This document shows positions 6,849-14,464 of a DNA stretch of 16,424 bases, one piece after another. The notes under the pieces are model-generated. The model was not told the origin of the DNA. It saw only the letters and a list, made by a program, of their open reading frames with translations, and made no database searches. Numbering within the stretch: the stretch's first letter is position 1; each line of letters begins with the position of its first letter. The translations under genes and the position numbers were made by a program. Source of the stretch: CAZLGM01 sp964558875 (GTDB lineage Bacteria > Desulfobacterota > Desulfobulbia > Desulfobulbales > Desulfocapsaceae); assembly GCA_964558875.1 (NCBI GenBank), contig CAZLGM010000062.1, positions 1-16,424 of the forward strand. The letters are read 5' to 3'.

Positions 6849-7961
6849 ATGAAACAATTATTCGAAATTGGAGATCACCTTGGCCCACTGAAGGTAATTC
6901 ATATCAACGTCCCATCCATTGATCTCAAAGCCGTTGTAGCCATTGACAATGTTGTTTGTGGACCTGCAATCGGCGGAGTTCGCATGGCCCCCGATGTCAG
7001 CGCCATTGAAGCGGTCCGGCTGGCCAGGGCCATGACCCTGAAAAATAGTGCGGCAGGCCTTGCCCACGGGGGTGGAAAGTCGGTCATCTATGGTGATCCC
7101 AAGATGGACAGCCATCAAAAAGAAAAGATCATTCGAGGGTTTGCCTGCGCTATTCGCGATCTGAAAGAATATATCCCGGGCCCTGATATGGGAACAGATG
7201 AGATGTGCATGGCCTGGACCCAGGATGAGATCGGTCGGGCAGTCGGCCTGCCGGCATCCATTGGCGGCATCCCTTTAGATGAGATTGGTGCCACCGGATT
7301 TGGATTGAGTTGCAGTATCGATGTCGCCCTAGACTATTGTGATCTAGAGCTCAAAGGAGCTCGGGTTGTGGTCCAGGGTTTTGGTTCCGTGGGAAAACAC
7401 GCAGCCAGATTTCTGGTGAAAAAGGGAGCTGTAGTAATCGGTGCCTCGGATTCCTGTGGATCCATCTTTAATCTTCAAGGTCTGGATGTTGATGGGTTGA
7501 TTGAATTGAAAGGTAAGGGAAAAAGCGTTTGCGACTCCACCCAGGGAGAAGTGCTTGAACGGGAAGCGGTCATTGATATGGAATGTGATATCTGGATTCC
7601 GGCAGCACGGCCCGATGTGCTGGATAAAAACAATATCGATCGACTGAAGACCAAAATGGTTGTTCAGGGAGCCAATATTCCACTGACCCCTGAGGCTGAG
7701 CAATATCTTCATGAAAAAGGAGTCTTGTCGATACCGGATTTTATTGCCAATGCCGGCGGTGTGATCTGTGCCGCTGTTGAATACTACGGTGGTACAGAAC
7801 GAGGTGCGTTTCAGACTATTAAAGAGAAAATAACCAGAAACACCAGAGCGGTATTGGAGGAGTCAAAAAATAATAATTTGGTACCGAGAGAGGCTGCTGT
7901 AGCCCATGCGGTGAAGAGAGTGGAGGAGGGGATGACGACACGCCGCTGGTCGTTGTTCTGA
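6849..7961 (+). CDS. Glu/Leu/Phe/Val dehydrogenase family protein
   Basis: Amino-acid dehydrogenases of this family oxidatively deaminate an L-amino acid to its 2-oxoacid with NAD(P)+, or run in reverse to fix ammonia. The substrate-binding lysines are visible in MTLKN (K65) and GGGKSVI (K77). The catalytic aspartate is D113 in IPGPDMGT. The Rossmann loop is GFGSVG (177-182), and a possible cofactor-selecting acid is D201 in GASDS, which would favour NAD. QGANIPLTPEA (273-283) and PDFIANAGGV (296-305) are also typical. The 370-residue length lies between leucine dehydrogenases (about 365) and glutamate dehydrogenases (about 420), so the substrate is left open. The start at 6849 is chosen for its GGAGG and for the promoter just upstream. 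A large palindrome starts four bases after the stop. The oxidoreductase operon downstream could use its 2-oxoacid product (inference). Confidence 0.9.
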   Translation: MKQLFEIGDHLGPLKVIHINVPSIDLKAVVAIDNVVCGPAIGGVRMAPDVSAIEAVRLARAMTLKNSAAGLAHGGGKSVIYGDPKMDSHQKEKIIRGFACAIRDLKEYIPGPDMGTDEMCMAWTQDEIGRAVGLPASIGGIPLDEIGATGFGLSCSIDVALDYCDLELKGARVVVQGFGSVGKHAARFLVKKGAVVIGASDSCGSIFNLQGLDVDGLIELKGKGKSVCDSTQGEVLEREAVIDMECDIWIPAARPDVLDKNNIDRLKTKMVVQGANIPLTPEAEQYLHEKGVLSIPDFIANAGGVICAAVEYYGGTERGAFQTIKEKITRNTRAVLEESKNNNLVPREAAVAHAVKRVEEGMTTRRWSLF

Positions 7962-7964
7962 TCA

Positions 7965-8067
7965 GAAGTTTCCCAGTACTCCATCTGCGTCCGATCGTCC
8001 CTAATCGCATAGCTCCAAGTATAGCGAACAGGGATGTTTGAACACAGCTGGAGCACTGGAAAACTTC
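7965..8067 (+). repeat. Second imperfect inverted repeat, related to the ruvC-ruvA repeats
   Basis: Arms 7965-8008 and 8024-8067 (44 bases each) flank a 15-base loop. The outer 19 bases match at 17 positions, and the inner 25 at 17. The right arm holds TATAGCGAACAGGGATG and on to 8044. It matches 20 of 25 bases of the core at 3826-3850 in the ruvC-ruvA repeat, in the same orientation. Both palindromes sit at the 3' end of a gene. There is no T-run after the stem. A palindromic mobile unit or an mRNA-end structure are the two readings. The remaining gap 8068-8199 is AT-rich; it has a weak -10-like TAATAT at 8123-8128 and no gene. Confidence 0.75.
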
Positions 8068-8199
8068 TTAACTAACTTAGGCGCAGGCGTTATTAACGTG
8101 TTCTTAACAATTTTTAGCTACTTAATATGGCTGTTGCATGTTGCTGTCTATTAAGCTGATTCTTAGACGGATAAAAAGAGCCCATTGAGGAGGGTTGAA

Positions 8200-8676
8200 A
8201 TGGATTCAGTAAGGTACCGGATACAGTGGCTATTTTTCTTTTGTTCTTTATTTCTGCTAACTTCCTGCACGGCGGGTAATCCGCAATTCACCCCGGAGAG
8301 TCCCGCCGGTTTCTGGTGGGGTGTCTGGCACGGCATCATTTCTGTTATCTGTCTGGTCATCCATATTTTTAATCAAAACATAGCTGTCTATGAACTCAAC
8401 AACACGGGTGGTTGGTATGATTTCGGCTTTTTGCTGGGTGTTATCTGCATCTGGGGCGGGAGTTCACATGCCAGCTGTCAGTCCCGGCAGAAGAAAGAGA
8501 AAGACAAAGAGTGGGATGAAATCTGTGATAAAGTTGAAGTTAAAGTCATGCGGAAACTAAAAGACTGGTCAGAGGACGAACAGGATACCGCTTCCGATGA
8601 TGAGTGGAATGAAATCAGCGAAAAGGTAGAGAAAAAACTCAAGCGAAAAATTCGCGACTGGGCTGAGAAAGAGTGA
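8200..8676 (+). CDS. Small predicted lipoprotein with conserved WHG/GGWYDFGF core and duplicated C-terminal helix
   Basis: The N-terminus (158 aa) has basic residues, a hydrophobic stretch and the lipobox LTSC, so C23 would be lipid-modified after signal peptidase II cleavage. Two further hydrophobic segments follow: about 38-58 (GFWWGVWHGIISVICLVI) and 74-88. The segment between carries NNTGGWYDFGF. I recall this FW-G-WHG ... GGWYDFGF pattern from short uncharacterised membrane proteins in many bacteria, with no known function. The C-terminus is highly charged and contains two 23-residue copies of one helix (104-126 and 135-157), identical at 13 positions, each beginning EW-EI and containing a DW. 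ATG 8200 is chosen over TTG 8185 because AGGAGG (8188-8193) is ideally placed. It sits 28 bases before the oxidoreductase genes, so a shared transcript is likely. Function is unknown. Confidence 0.75.
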   Translation: MDSVRYRIQWLFFFCSLFLLTSCTAGNPQFTPESPAGFWWGVWHGIISVICLVIHIFNQNIAVYELNNTGGWYDFGFLLGVICIWGGSSHASCQSRQKKEKDKEWDEICDKVEVKVMRKLKDWSEDEQDTASDDEWNEISEKVEKKLKRKIRDWAEKE

Positions 8677-8704
8677 AACACGAATTATAACGAACGGAGG
8701 AAAC

Positions 8705-9625
8705 ATGTTTCGGGTTCGTTTCCATGGTCGTGGTGGACAAGGGGTAAAGACTGCCAGTCGAATTTTGGGAACGGCTTTTTTTCTTTCCGGTTATGAGGTT
8801 CAGGATGCACCGCGATATGGGGCTGAGCGACGGGGGGCTCCCATGTTCGGTTATGTACGGGCTGATTTCTCTCCCATTCTTGAACGGGGTGTAATCAACA
8901 ATCCCGACCTTGTTGTGGTCACCGATGAGACTCTGCTCAAATTGCCGGCAGCCGGTGTTGCTGTCGGACTGACAGCACAGACCACCCTCCTTGTTCTCAC
9001 TGATCGGCTGGCAGACGATATCCGGCAACAGCTTCCGGTTGCAGCTCAACTGCTGATTCTAAAGAAAAAGGTGCTGTCTCATTGTCAGACATCTTTTCCT
9101 ATGGACAGCTGCTGCGGCAGTGCTGCAGCAGCGTTTCTTTGCGGGATTTCCCAGGAAGTATTTCAACAGGCAATGGCAATGGAGTTGAATATACAGGACC
9201 CGGGACAGCACCAACCCGAGTTTGTTGCTGTCCAAAAAGTTCATCACCAGATCGGTCGACAGAGGATTTTGCTCAACAGTAGCGAGAAAAAGATGTCAGC
9301 AAGCTTTTCCCCTGTTAGCTGGATTGATCTTGGATTTGAGGGCGTAGAATTGTCTGCCCCGGCAATACGTGGACAGGCGACAAGCCGTCACCTGAAAACC
9401 GGGGACTGGCGAACCATAAGACCGGTGATTGATCGGGAACGGTGTTGTCGTTGTCGGCTCTGCTTCACATTTTGTCCGGACGGCGTTATTGCCCTTGATG
9501 AAGAAGACTATCCGGTTATCGATTATGACCACTGCAAAGGGTGTCTTATCTGCCTGGTCCAATGCCCCGGCCGAGCCATTGAATCCGAGATTGAACAGAC
9601 AGTAAACGAGGTGGGTGATGCGTGA
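8705..9625 (+). CDS. 2-oxoacid:ferredoxin oxidoreductase, fused gamma and delta (2x[4Fe-4S]) subunits
   Basis: This subunit of a pyruvate-type oxidoreductase combines the gamma domain with the electron-carrying delta domain. Residues 1-185 are the gamma domain: GRGGQGVKTAS (8-18) and YGAERRGAP (38-46) are its hallmark motifs. After a linker (about 190-235) come two [4Fe-4S] ferredoxin motifs: C247, C250, C253, C257-P and C277, C280, C283, C287-P. These pass electrons from the thiamine site to ferredoxin. In many organisms gamma and delta are separate genes. The extra cysteine C248 beside C247, and C127, C136 and C137 in the gamma part, are not family ligands that I recognise. GGAGG at 8696-8700 supports the ATG. 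The 3' end overlaps the alpha gene by eight bases. Confidence 0.9.
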   Translation: MFRVRFHGRGGQGVKTASRILGTAFFLSGYEVQDAPRYGAERRGAPMFGYVRADFSPILERGVINNPDLVVVTDETLLKLPAAGVAVGLTAQTTLLVLTDRLADDIRQQLPVAAQLLILKKKVLSHCQTSFPMDSCCGSAAAAFLCGISQEVFQQAMAMELNIQDPGQHQPEFVAVQKVHHQIGRQRILLNSSEKKMSASFSPVSWIDLGFEGVELSAPAIRGQATSRHLKTGDWRTIRPVIDRERCCRCRLCFTFCPDGVIALDEEDYPVIDYDHCKGCLICLVQCPGRAIESEIEQTVNEVGDA

Positions 9626-10853
9626 ATTGATAACAGGAAATGGAGCGGCTGCCTGGGGTGCCCGGCTTGCAGAGATCGATTATATTCCCGCTTTTCCCAT
9701 CACTCCACAGACAGAGATTATAGAAACGTTAGACAACTGGATTGGTCAGGGACTCATGGAAGCCAGAATGGTCACTGTAGATTCGGAGCATTCGATGATC
9801 ACGGCTGCCGGAACTGCTGCTGCCTCCGGTGTGCGGGTTTTTACCGCCACATCCAGCCAGGGGCTGCTGTACGGCATGGAAATGGTCTATGCTGTTCCCG
9901 GTTGGCGGGCCCCTTTTGTTCTGGTGAATGTATCCCGGGCACTTGCCTCTCCAATAACACTGGAGCCGGATCACAACGATGTGTTTGCTGCCCGGGATTC
10001 CGGCTTTCTTCAGATTCACTGCGCGACCTGCCAGGAAGTGGTCGATATGGTTCTGTTGGCTTATCGGCTCGGTGAAGATGAGCGAGTTAGGTTGCCGGTC
10101 ATTGTCAATCTAGACGGTTATTATCTCTCCTTTACCCGGGAACCGGTTACCTTGCCATCAAGTGAGCAGGTAGCATGTTTCCTTAAACCCTATGATCCCA
10201 AAGGACAGCGTTTTCGGGCGTCAGACCCCGTTTCCCAGGGCGTTGCCGTTTTAGGTGGATCTCAATATTCATATTTTCGATACGAAACCCATCTGGCAGC
10301 CAGAAACGGTTTGCATGTGTTCATAGAGATTTGTCAGGAATATGAAGAGCTTACCGGTAGAAGATATAACTGCCTGGAGACCTATTTATGCGATGATGCC
10401 GATATCCTCTTCTGTATGATCGGCTCCTTTTCGACCAAGGCAAAGGATGCGGTAAATCACTTACGCAAACAAGGAATACCGGTTGGTCTGGTTCGACCAA
10501 GACTGCTGCGGCCATTTCCCGATGAAGAGATCGCCCGTGTAATGCAAGGAAAAGGGGCAGTGGCCGTCATCGATCAGAACCTGTCATCCGGTAGTGGTGG
10601 GGTCCTGCACTGTGAATTGGCTTCTGCATTGTATAGCAGCACAGATAGACCCGCACTGATTAGTTTTATCGGCGGTCTGGGTGGACGGGATATCAGCTTG
10701 GGTGAATTTGTTAAAATGGCTCAAGTAGCCAGGAAGGCAGCGAAAAATGGAGAGACTCCCCCACCGAGACTGTTGTATACACATGAAGAGCTTGCTCAGA
10801 TGAAAGGGCTACAGTCCATAGCTCTGCAAAATGGGGGAGGTGAGAAAACATGA
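9618..10853 (+). CDS. porA: 2-oxoacid:ferredoxin oxidoreductase, alpha subunit (pyruvate-type, PorA-like)
   Basis: The alpha subunit supplies the pyrimidine-side domain that, with beta, binds thiamine diphosphate and carries out CoA-dependent oxidative decarboxylation of a 2-oxoacid. The motif PAFPITPQTEIIETL near the N-terminus, then DSEHSMITAAGTAAASG and TATSSQGLLYGMEM, are characteristic. SRALASPITLEPDHND resembles the pyruvate-type pattern more than the branched-chain type. This is a judgement from motif memory, so pyruvate is favoured, but related 2-oxoacids cannot be excluded. Length is 411 aa from ATG 9618, which I chose over GTG 9615 because GAGGTGG lies just upstream. The stop overlaps the beta start as ATGA (10850-10853). 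Confidence 0.88.
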   Translation: MRELITGNGAAAWGARLAEIDYIPAFPITPQTEIIETLDNWIGQGLMEARMVTVDSEHSMITAAGTAAASGVRVFTATSSQGLLYGMEMVYAVPGWRAPFVLVNVSRALASPITLEPDHNDVFAARDSGFLQIHCATCQEVVDMVLLAYRLGEDERVRLPVIVNLDGYYLSFTREPVTLPSSEQVACFLKPYDPKGQRFRASDPVSQGVAVLGGSQYSYFRYETHLAARNGLHVFIEICQEYEELTGRRYNCLETYLCDDADILFCMIGSFSTKAKDAVNHLRKQGIPVGLVRPRLLRPFPDEEIARVMQGKGAVAVIDQNLSSGSGGVLHCELASALYSSTDRPALISFIGGLGGRDISLGEFVKMAQVARKAAKNGETPPPRLLYTHEELAQMKGLQSIALQNGGGEKT

Positions 10854-11776
10854 AAAAACATAGGGTAAAACCCTCCTCTCGTTTTTCGGATCGTCACCTT
10901 CTCGGTTCAGGAACACCGCTTTGCGCCGGTTGCGGTGCCCTGGAAGATATCCAGATCTTCTATGACATTCTGGGGGAAAAGACGGTGTTTGTCAATGCTG
11001 CCGGTTGTATGACCCTGCTTTCCGTCTATCCTTTTACTCCGTTTCGTGGCTCCTGGATTTATACATCCATGGCATCTGCACCTGCCGGTGCCCAAGGTGT
11101 TCGTGATGCCCTCGATATCCTAATTAAAAGTGGCCGCATGGATGAGGCTGAGGATATGCGTGTTGTGGTTTTGACAGGTGACGGATCGGCATATGGAATG
11201 GGGCTGTCATCTACCTCGGGAGCGATGGAACGGAAACTGGATTTCATCTATATCTGCTATGATAACGAAGGCTATGGTAATACCGGTCATCAGTTTTCGG
11301 CAGCTACACCCCACGCTGCAAGAACACCAACGAGCACAGGAGTACAGGGACATAAGGGGTATAAGAAAGACCTGTTTTCTATTTGGGCTGCTCATAAACC
11401 ATCGTATTTAGCAACGGTCAGTGGCGCGTATCCCAAGGATATGGCGGCTAAAATTAAAAAGGCCATCCAGTTTAAGGGACCAAAAATGTTCATTGCCCTT
11501 GCCCCCTGCCCGACAGGTTGGCATTTTGAACCTTCGGAGACCGTTGCCATAGGCAAACTTGGCGTTGATACCGGTATCTGGCCATTGAAAGAATATATGG
11601 ATGGGAAAGTAACCCATACTCGTATGGTGAAACCGGCCGGTCAACGGCCGGGAGTAGAAGAATATATGAAAAAGCAGGGCAGGTTTGGACATCTCTTTCA
11701 ACCTGAGCCTAATCAACAGTTGATCAATAAAATTCAGAGACGGGTAGATAGCTACTGGGAACATGAATCACTCTGA
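10850..11776 (+). CDS. porB: 2-oxoacid:ferredoxin oxidoreductase, beta subunit (thiamine diphosphate-binding, PorB-like)
   Basis: The beta subunit binds the diphosphate of thiamine diphosphate and the proximal [4Fe-4S] cluster. Cluster cysteines are C25 and C28 (LCAGCG), C53 (AAGCMT) and C220 (APCPTGW). The thiamine diphosphate motif begins GDGSAYGMG (110-118) and ends at DNEGYGNTGHQ (138-148). SGAMERKLDFIY and the KKDL...AAHKPSYLATVSGAYP stretch match pyruvate-type PorB. In the segment after YPFTPF the usual FENAAA-type motif is replaced by YTSMASAPAGAQG (71-83), which could bear on substrate choice. Length (308 aa) is typical. GGGAGGTGA at 10834-10842 precedes the ATG. The 3' end overlaps the ligase gene by 14 bases, so all four downstream genes are tightly coupled. 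Confidence 0.92.
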   Translation: MKKHRVKPSSRFSDRHLLGSGTPLCAGCGALEDIQIFYDILGEKTVFVNAAGCMTLLSVYPFTPFRGSWIYTSMASAPAGAQGVRDALDILIKSGRMDEAEDMRVVVLTGDGSAYGMGLSSTSGAMERKLDFIYICYDNEGYGNTGHQFSAATPHAARTPTSTGVQGHKGYKKDLFSIWAAHKPSYLATVSGAYPKDMAAKIKKAIQFKGPKMFIALAPCPTGWHFEPSETVAIGKLGVDTGIWPLKEYMDGKVTHTRMVKPAGQRPGVEEYMKKQGRFGHLFQPEPNQQLINKIQRRVDSYWEHESL

Positions 11777-13478
11777 GATACAGACGAATAAAAGCTATTA
11801 TCGTCTTGAAAGTGACACAGACCTTCTTGAAGAGACGATCTGGCAACGTTTTAGCTCAGTTGTGTCAGCCTTTCCCAAGAATGAGGCCGTAGTCTCTCTT
11901 CCTCAGAACAACCGTCTAACCTACAGGGAATTTAAAGAAAAGATCGATCATCTGGCCTGTGGTTTACTTGCTCTTGGTTGCGATGTTGGCAGCAAGGTCG
12001 GTATCTGGTCGACTAATAATCTTGAGTGGCTGCTTGTTCAGTTGGCCTGCGCCCGGATTGGCGGTGTGCTCGTCAACATAAACCCGGCCTATCGGGTTCC
12101 GGAGCTGGCCTATGGTCTTGAACTTGCCGAGGTGGAGTTTCTCTTTACTATCCCCTCATTTCGGTCCAGCAATTATGTCGAGATGCTGCTTGAGCTGGTG
12201 CCGGAACTTGCCCATGTTGAATCGGACGATTTACGGAGCCGCAAGCTTACCCAACTGAAAAGAGTTATTCTGTACGATCCGGAAAATCCATCTGACACCA
12301 CACAACCCTGTTCCGGTTTTACCGTCTGGCAGGATGTTCTTAAGATGGCGGAAGAAATTGATCAATCTCGGCTTGATCGGCTCACCAGCAGTCAGGACGT
12401 TCATGATCCGGTCAATATCCAGTTTACTTCCGGCACAACTGGAGCTCCTAAAGCAGTAGCGCTTTCCCATTACAATATTGTCAATAACAGCTTATCTACC
12501 GCCAGGATCATGAGATTTACCGAGAACGATCGTCTCTGCATGGTTGTACCACTGTACCACTGTTTCGGCACAGTCCTAGCCAGCCTGCTCTGTTTCACAA
12601 CCGGTGGTTGCCTGGTAATCAGCTGTGATCATTTCGACCCTGTCATGGCCCTGCAGGCAGTTGAGGCTGAGCGATGTACCGCACTTCACGGAGTGCCGAC
12701 CATGTTTATCGCCGAGTTGGATCACCTGAATTTCAAGCAGTTCGACCTTTCCAGCCTGCGAACCGGTATCATGGCGGGAGCGCCATGTCCACCTGAGTTA
12801 ATGAAACGAGTGATTGAGGAGATAGGCTGTACGGAGATACTTATCGGCTATGGCGAGACCGAGGCTTCACCGTTAACCCATCTGACCCGGCCTGATGACA
12901 GTTTTGAACGCCGGACAAAGACGGTTGGTTGTAATTTACCACATCAGGAAGTAAAGGTGGTCGATCCGGTAACCGGAGAAACAGTCCTGTTGGGAGAACA
13001 GGGGGAGATCTGTTTTCGCGGCTATCATGTAATGCTTGGATATTATCGCAACAAAAAAGCCACAGAAGAGGCCATAGATCCGCAGGGATGGCTCCACTCC
13101 GGAGATCTCGGTTCCATGGATCAGGATGGCTACGTGAAAATTACCGGCCGCTTAAAAAATATGATTATTCGAGGTGGTGAAAATATTTATCCCAGAGAGA
13201 TCGAGGAGTGTCTGTTTTCCCATCCTGATGTGGCTGAAGCAGCTGTTTTTGGTATACCTGACGATTACTGGGGGGAAGAGGTGATGGCCTGGGTACGGCT
13301 CCACCCTCATGCCCGTTTGGATAAAGAGGGCATGAAACTGCACTGCGAAGAGAACCTGGCCCACTTCAAGGTGCCGAAGTGGATAAAAATCGTTGATGAG
13401 TTCCCCATGACAGTCACCGGTAAACTGCAGAAATTCAAAATGAAGGAGATAGCCGTCAAGGATCTGGGCGGCGGCTGA
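11763..13478 (+). CDS. AMP-forming acyl-CoA synthetase (fatty-acid/medium-chain type)
   Basis: ANL-superfamily ligases turn a carboxylic acid, ATP and CoA into acyl-CoA, AMP and diphosphate through an acyl-adenylate. The motifs are complete: P-loop FTSGTTGAPK (221-230), YGETE (363-367), GWLHSGD (442-448), the hinge GRLKNMIIRGGENIYPREIE (462-481) and the catalytic lysine K554 in VTGKLQK. The 571-residue length and the NINPAYRVPELAYGL segment (105-119) are those of medium- or long-chain acid ligases rather than acetyl-CoA synthetase or phenylacetate-CoA ligase. The start overlaps porB by 14 bases, so it belongs to the oxidoreductase operon. It may activate the acid that pairs with the oxidoreductase's acyl-CoA (inference). 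No intrinsic terminator was seen in the 45-base gap to the convergent gene. Confidence 0.92.
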   Translation: MNHSEIQTNKSYYRLESDTDLLEETIWQRFSSVVSAFPKNEAVVSLPQNNRLTYREFKEKIDHLACGLLALGCDVGSKVGIWSTNNLEWLLVQLACARIGGVLVNINPAYRVPELAYGLELAEVEFLFTIPSFRSSNYVEMLLELVPELAHVESDDLRSRKLTQLKRVILYDPENPSDTTQPCSGFTVWQDVLKMAEEIDQSRLDRLTSSQDVHDPVNIQFTSGTTGAPKAVALSHYNIVNNSLSTARIMRFTENDRLCMVVPLYHCFGTVLASLLCFTTGGCLVISCDHFDPVMALQAVEAERCTALHGVPTMFIAELDHLNFKQFDLSSLRTGIMAGAPCPPELMKRVIEEIGCTEILIGYGETEASPLTHLTRPDDSFERRTKTVGCNLPHQEVKVVDPVTGETVLLGEQGEICFRGYHVMLGYYRNKKATEEAIDPQGWLHSGDLGSMDQDGYVKITGRLKNMIIRGGENIYPREIEECLFSHPDVAEAAVFGIPDDYWGEEVMAWVRLHPHARLDKEGMKLHCEENLAHFKVPKWIKIVDEFPMTVTGKLQKFKMKEIAVKDLGGG

Positions 13479-13523
13479 GTCTTCTAACGTCTATATATAA
13501 CCGCCTGGAAGAGCAGGGTGCAC

Positions 13524-14297
13524 TCACCTGACCGGATAAGCCTGCTGAATCAACTCGTCGATGGTCTTGATGGCAAGATCAAGATGTTCATCGGTATGGT
13601 TCTGAAAGATCTCTCTGGCACTGTCCTTGCTCTTTATTCCCCCCTTTCTCAGAGGCAGATCAGATACCAGCATGATGGCACCCGTCGGCACATCCAGAGC
13701 ATAGCCCACGGAAAACAGGGTGGCAATTTCCATATCAATGGCGATGATCCTGTGTTTGAGAATATACTGAATGAAATCCTGGTCAAACTCCCACATCCGG
13801 TAATCGGTGGTGTGCATAATGCCGGTTTTCGGCAATTTTCCTTTCTCTTTTCTGATCACATGTTCAGCAACTCGGTTGATACCGAAATTGGGTAGGGCAG
13901 GAACATCTTTTGGCAAATAGTGAGAACTTGTTCCTTCATCCCGGATTGAAGCCGTCGGAATGACCAGGTCACCAATTTCAAGATCATCGGCGATCCCGCC
14001 GCACATGCCGAGCATGAGCACGGTTTTGAGATCATCAAGAAATGACAGACAATGCATGACAATACCAGCTACCGGTGATCCCACCCCGTAATTGATCATA
14101 GTTATATCTTTCTCAGGCCAATGGGCGAGGCTCCAGTTGCCATAGGATATTTCCTGGGAACTCATCCTGGAAAACAATTTAATGTAACGGGAAAAGTTCA
14201 CCAGAATGATATTGTCACAGAATTCACTGACAGATGAACCGGTGTATCGTTCAAGGGTGTGACGGGCGTAATTGTTGGGTCGTAGTTGTGATGGCAT
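13524..14297 (-). CDS. AMP nucleosidase-like protein (nucleoside phosphorylase superfamily, short form)
   Basis: AMP nucleosidase splits AMP to adenine and ribose 5-phosphate. The family's catalytic fold is seen here: GVGSP (71-75), the glycine-rich LGMCGGI (96-102), GDLVIP (109-114), STDNR-like TTDYRMWE (163-170), the ribose-contacting DME (188-190) and VSDLPL (211-216). The last 90 residues resemble the C-terminal half of E. coli Amn, including the H-T-D-E-H-L near 234-239. At 257 aa it has only the catalytic domain and lacks the N-terminal regulatory domain of the approximately 480-residue Amn. Short members of this kind are annotated as putative AMP nucleosidases, but another nucleoside or nucleotide substrate is possible. 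It is transcribed alone from a good promoter at 14365-14394 and converges on the acyl-CoA ligase gene. Confidence 0.82.
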   Translation of the reverse strand: MPSQLRPNNYARHTLERYTGSSVSEFCDNIILVNFSRYIKLFSRMSSQEISYGNWSLAHWPEKDITMINYGVGSPVAGIVMHCLSFLDDLKTVLMLGMCGGIADDLEIGDLVIPTASIRDEGTSSHYLPKDVPALPNFGINRVAEHVIRKEKGKLPKTGIMHTTDYRMWEFDQDFIQYILKHRIIAIDMEIATLFSVGYALDVPTGAIMLVSDLPLRKGGIKSKDSAREIFQNHTDEHLDLAIKTIDELIQQAYPVR

Positions 14298-14364
14298 TTC
14301 TCTCTTGAAGCCAGTGAGGTGGAAAGAGTTTGTACCGCTATGTTAGTAAATTTGTCTTCTTGTG

Positions 14365-14394
14365 ATTATATCCTATTTTTTCAATTGGTTACAA
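14365..14394 (-). promoter_or_regulatory. Sigma70-type promoter for the AMP nucleosidase-like gene
   Basis: Read on the minus strand, TTGTAA (14394-14389), an 18-base spacer and a perfect TATAAT (14370-14365) form a good promoter. The predicted start near 14358 gives a leader of about 60 bases before the ATG at 14297. The leader ends in AAGAGAGAA as a modest ribosome binding site. Confidence 0.7.
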
Positions 14395-14415
14395 GGAAAT
14401 AATGGACAATCTTGT

Positions 14416-14433
14416 ATGAGGTGTCGACCTCAT
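14416..14433. repeat. Small perfect hairpin ATGAGGT-GTCG-ACCTCAT
   Basis: Seven bases on each side pair exactly around a four-base loop. It lies between the end of the remnant and the AMP nucleosidase promoter, about 22 bases upstream of the -35. On the + strand CATTTT follows, and on the minus strand there is no T-run, so a terminator role is weak. An operator or the remnant's old transcript end are both possible. Confidence 0.4.
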
Positions 14434-14464
14434 CATTTTAAAAAGCATGGGACGATTCTGGTTT

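Noticed and set aside
13505..13533. Terminator between the convergent ligase and AMP nucleosidase-like genes
   Set aside because: Only a four-to-five-base stem (GGTG-CACT-CACC) is present, and there is no T-run on either strand.
13518..13895. Plus-strand open frame of 125 codons
   Set aside because: It is antisense to the AMP nucleosidase-like gene, which has clear motifs and a promoter.
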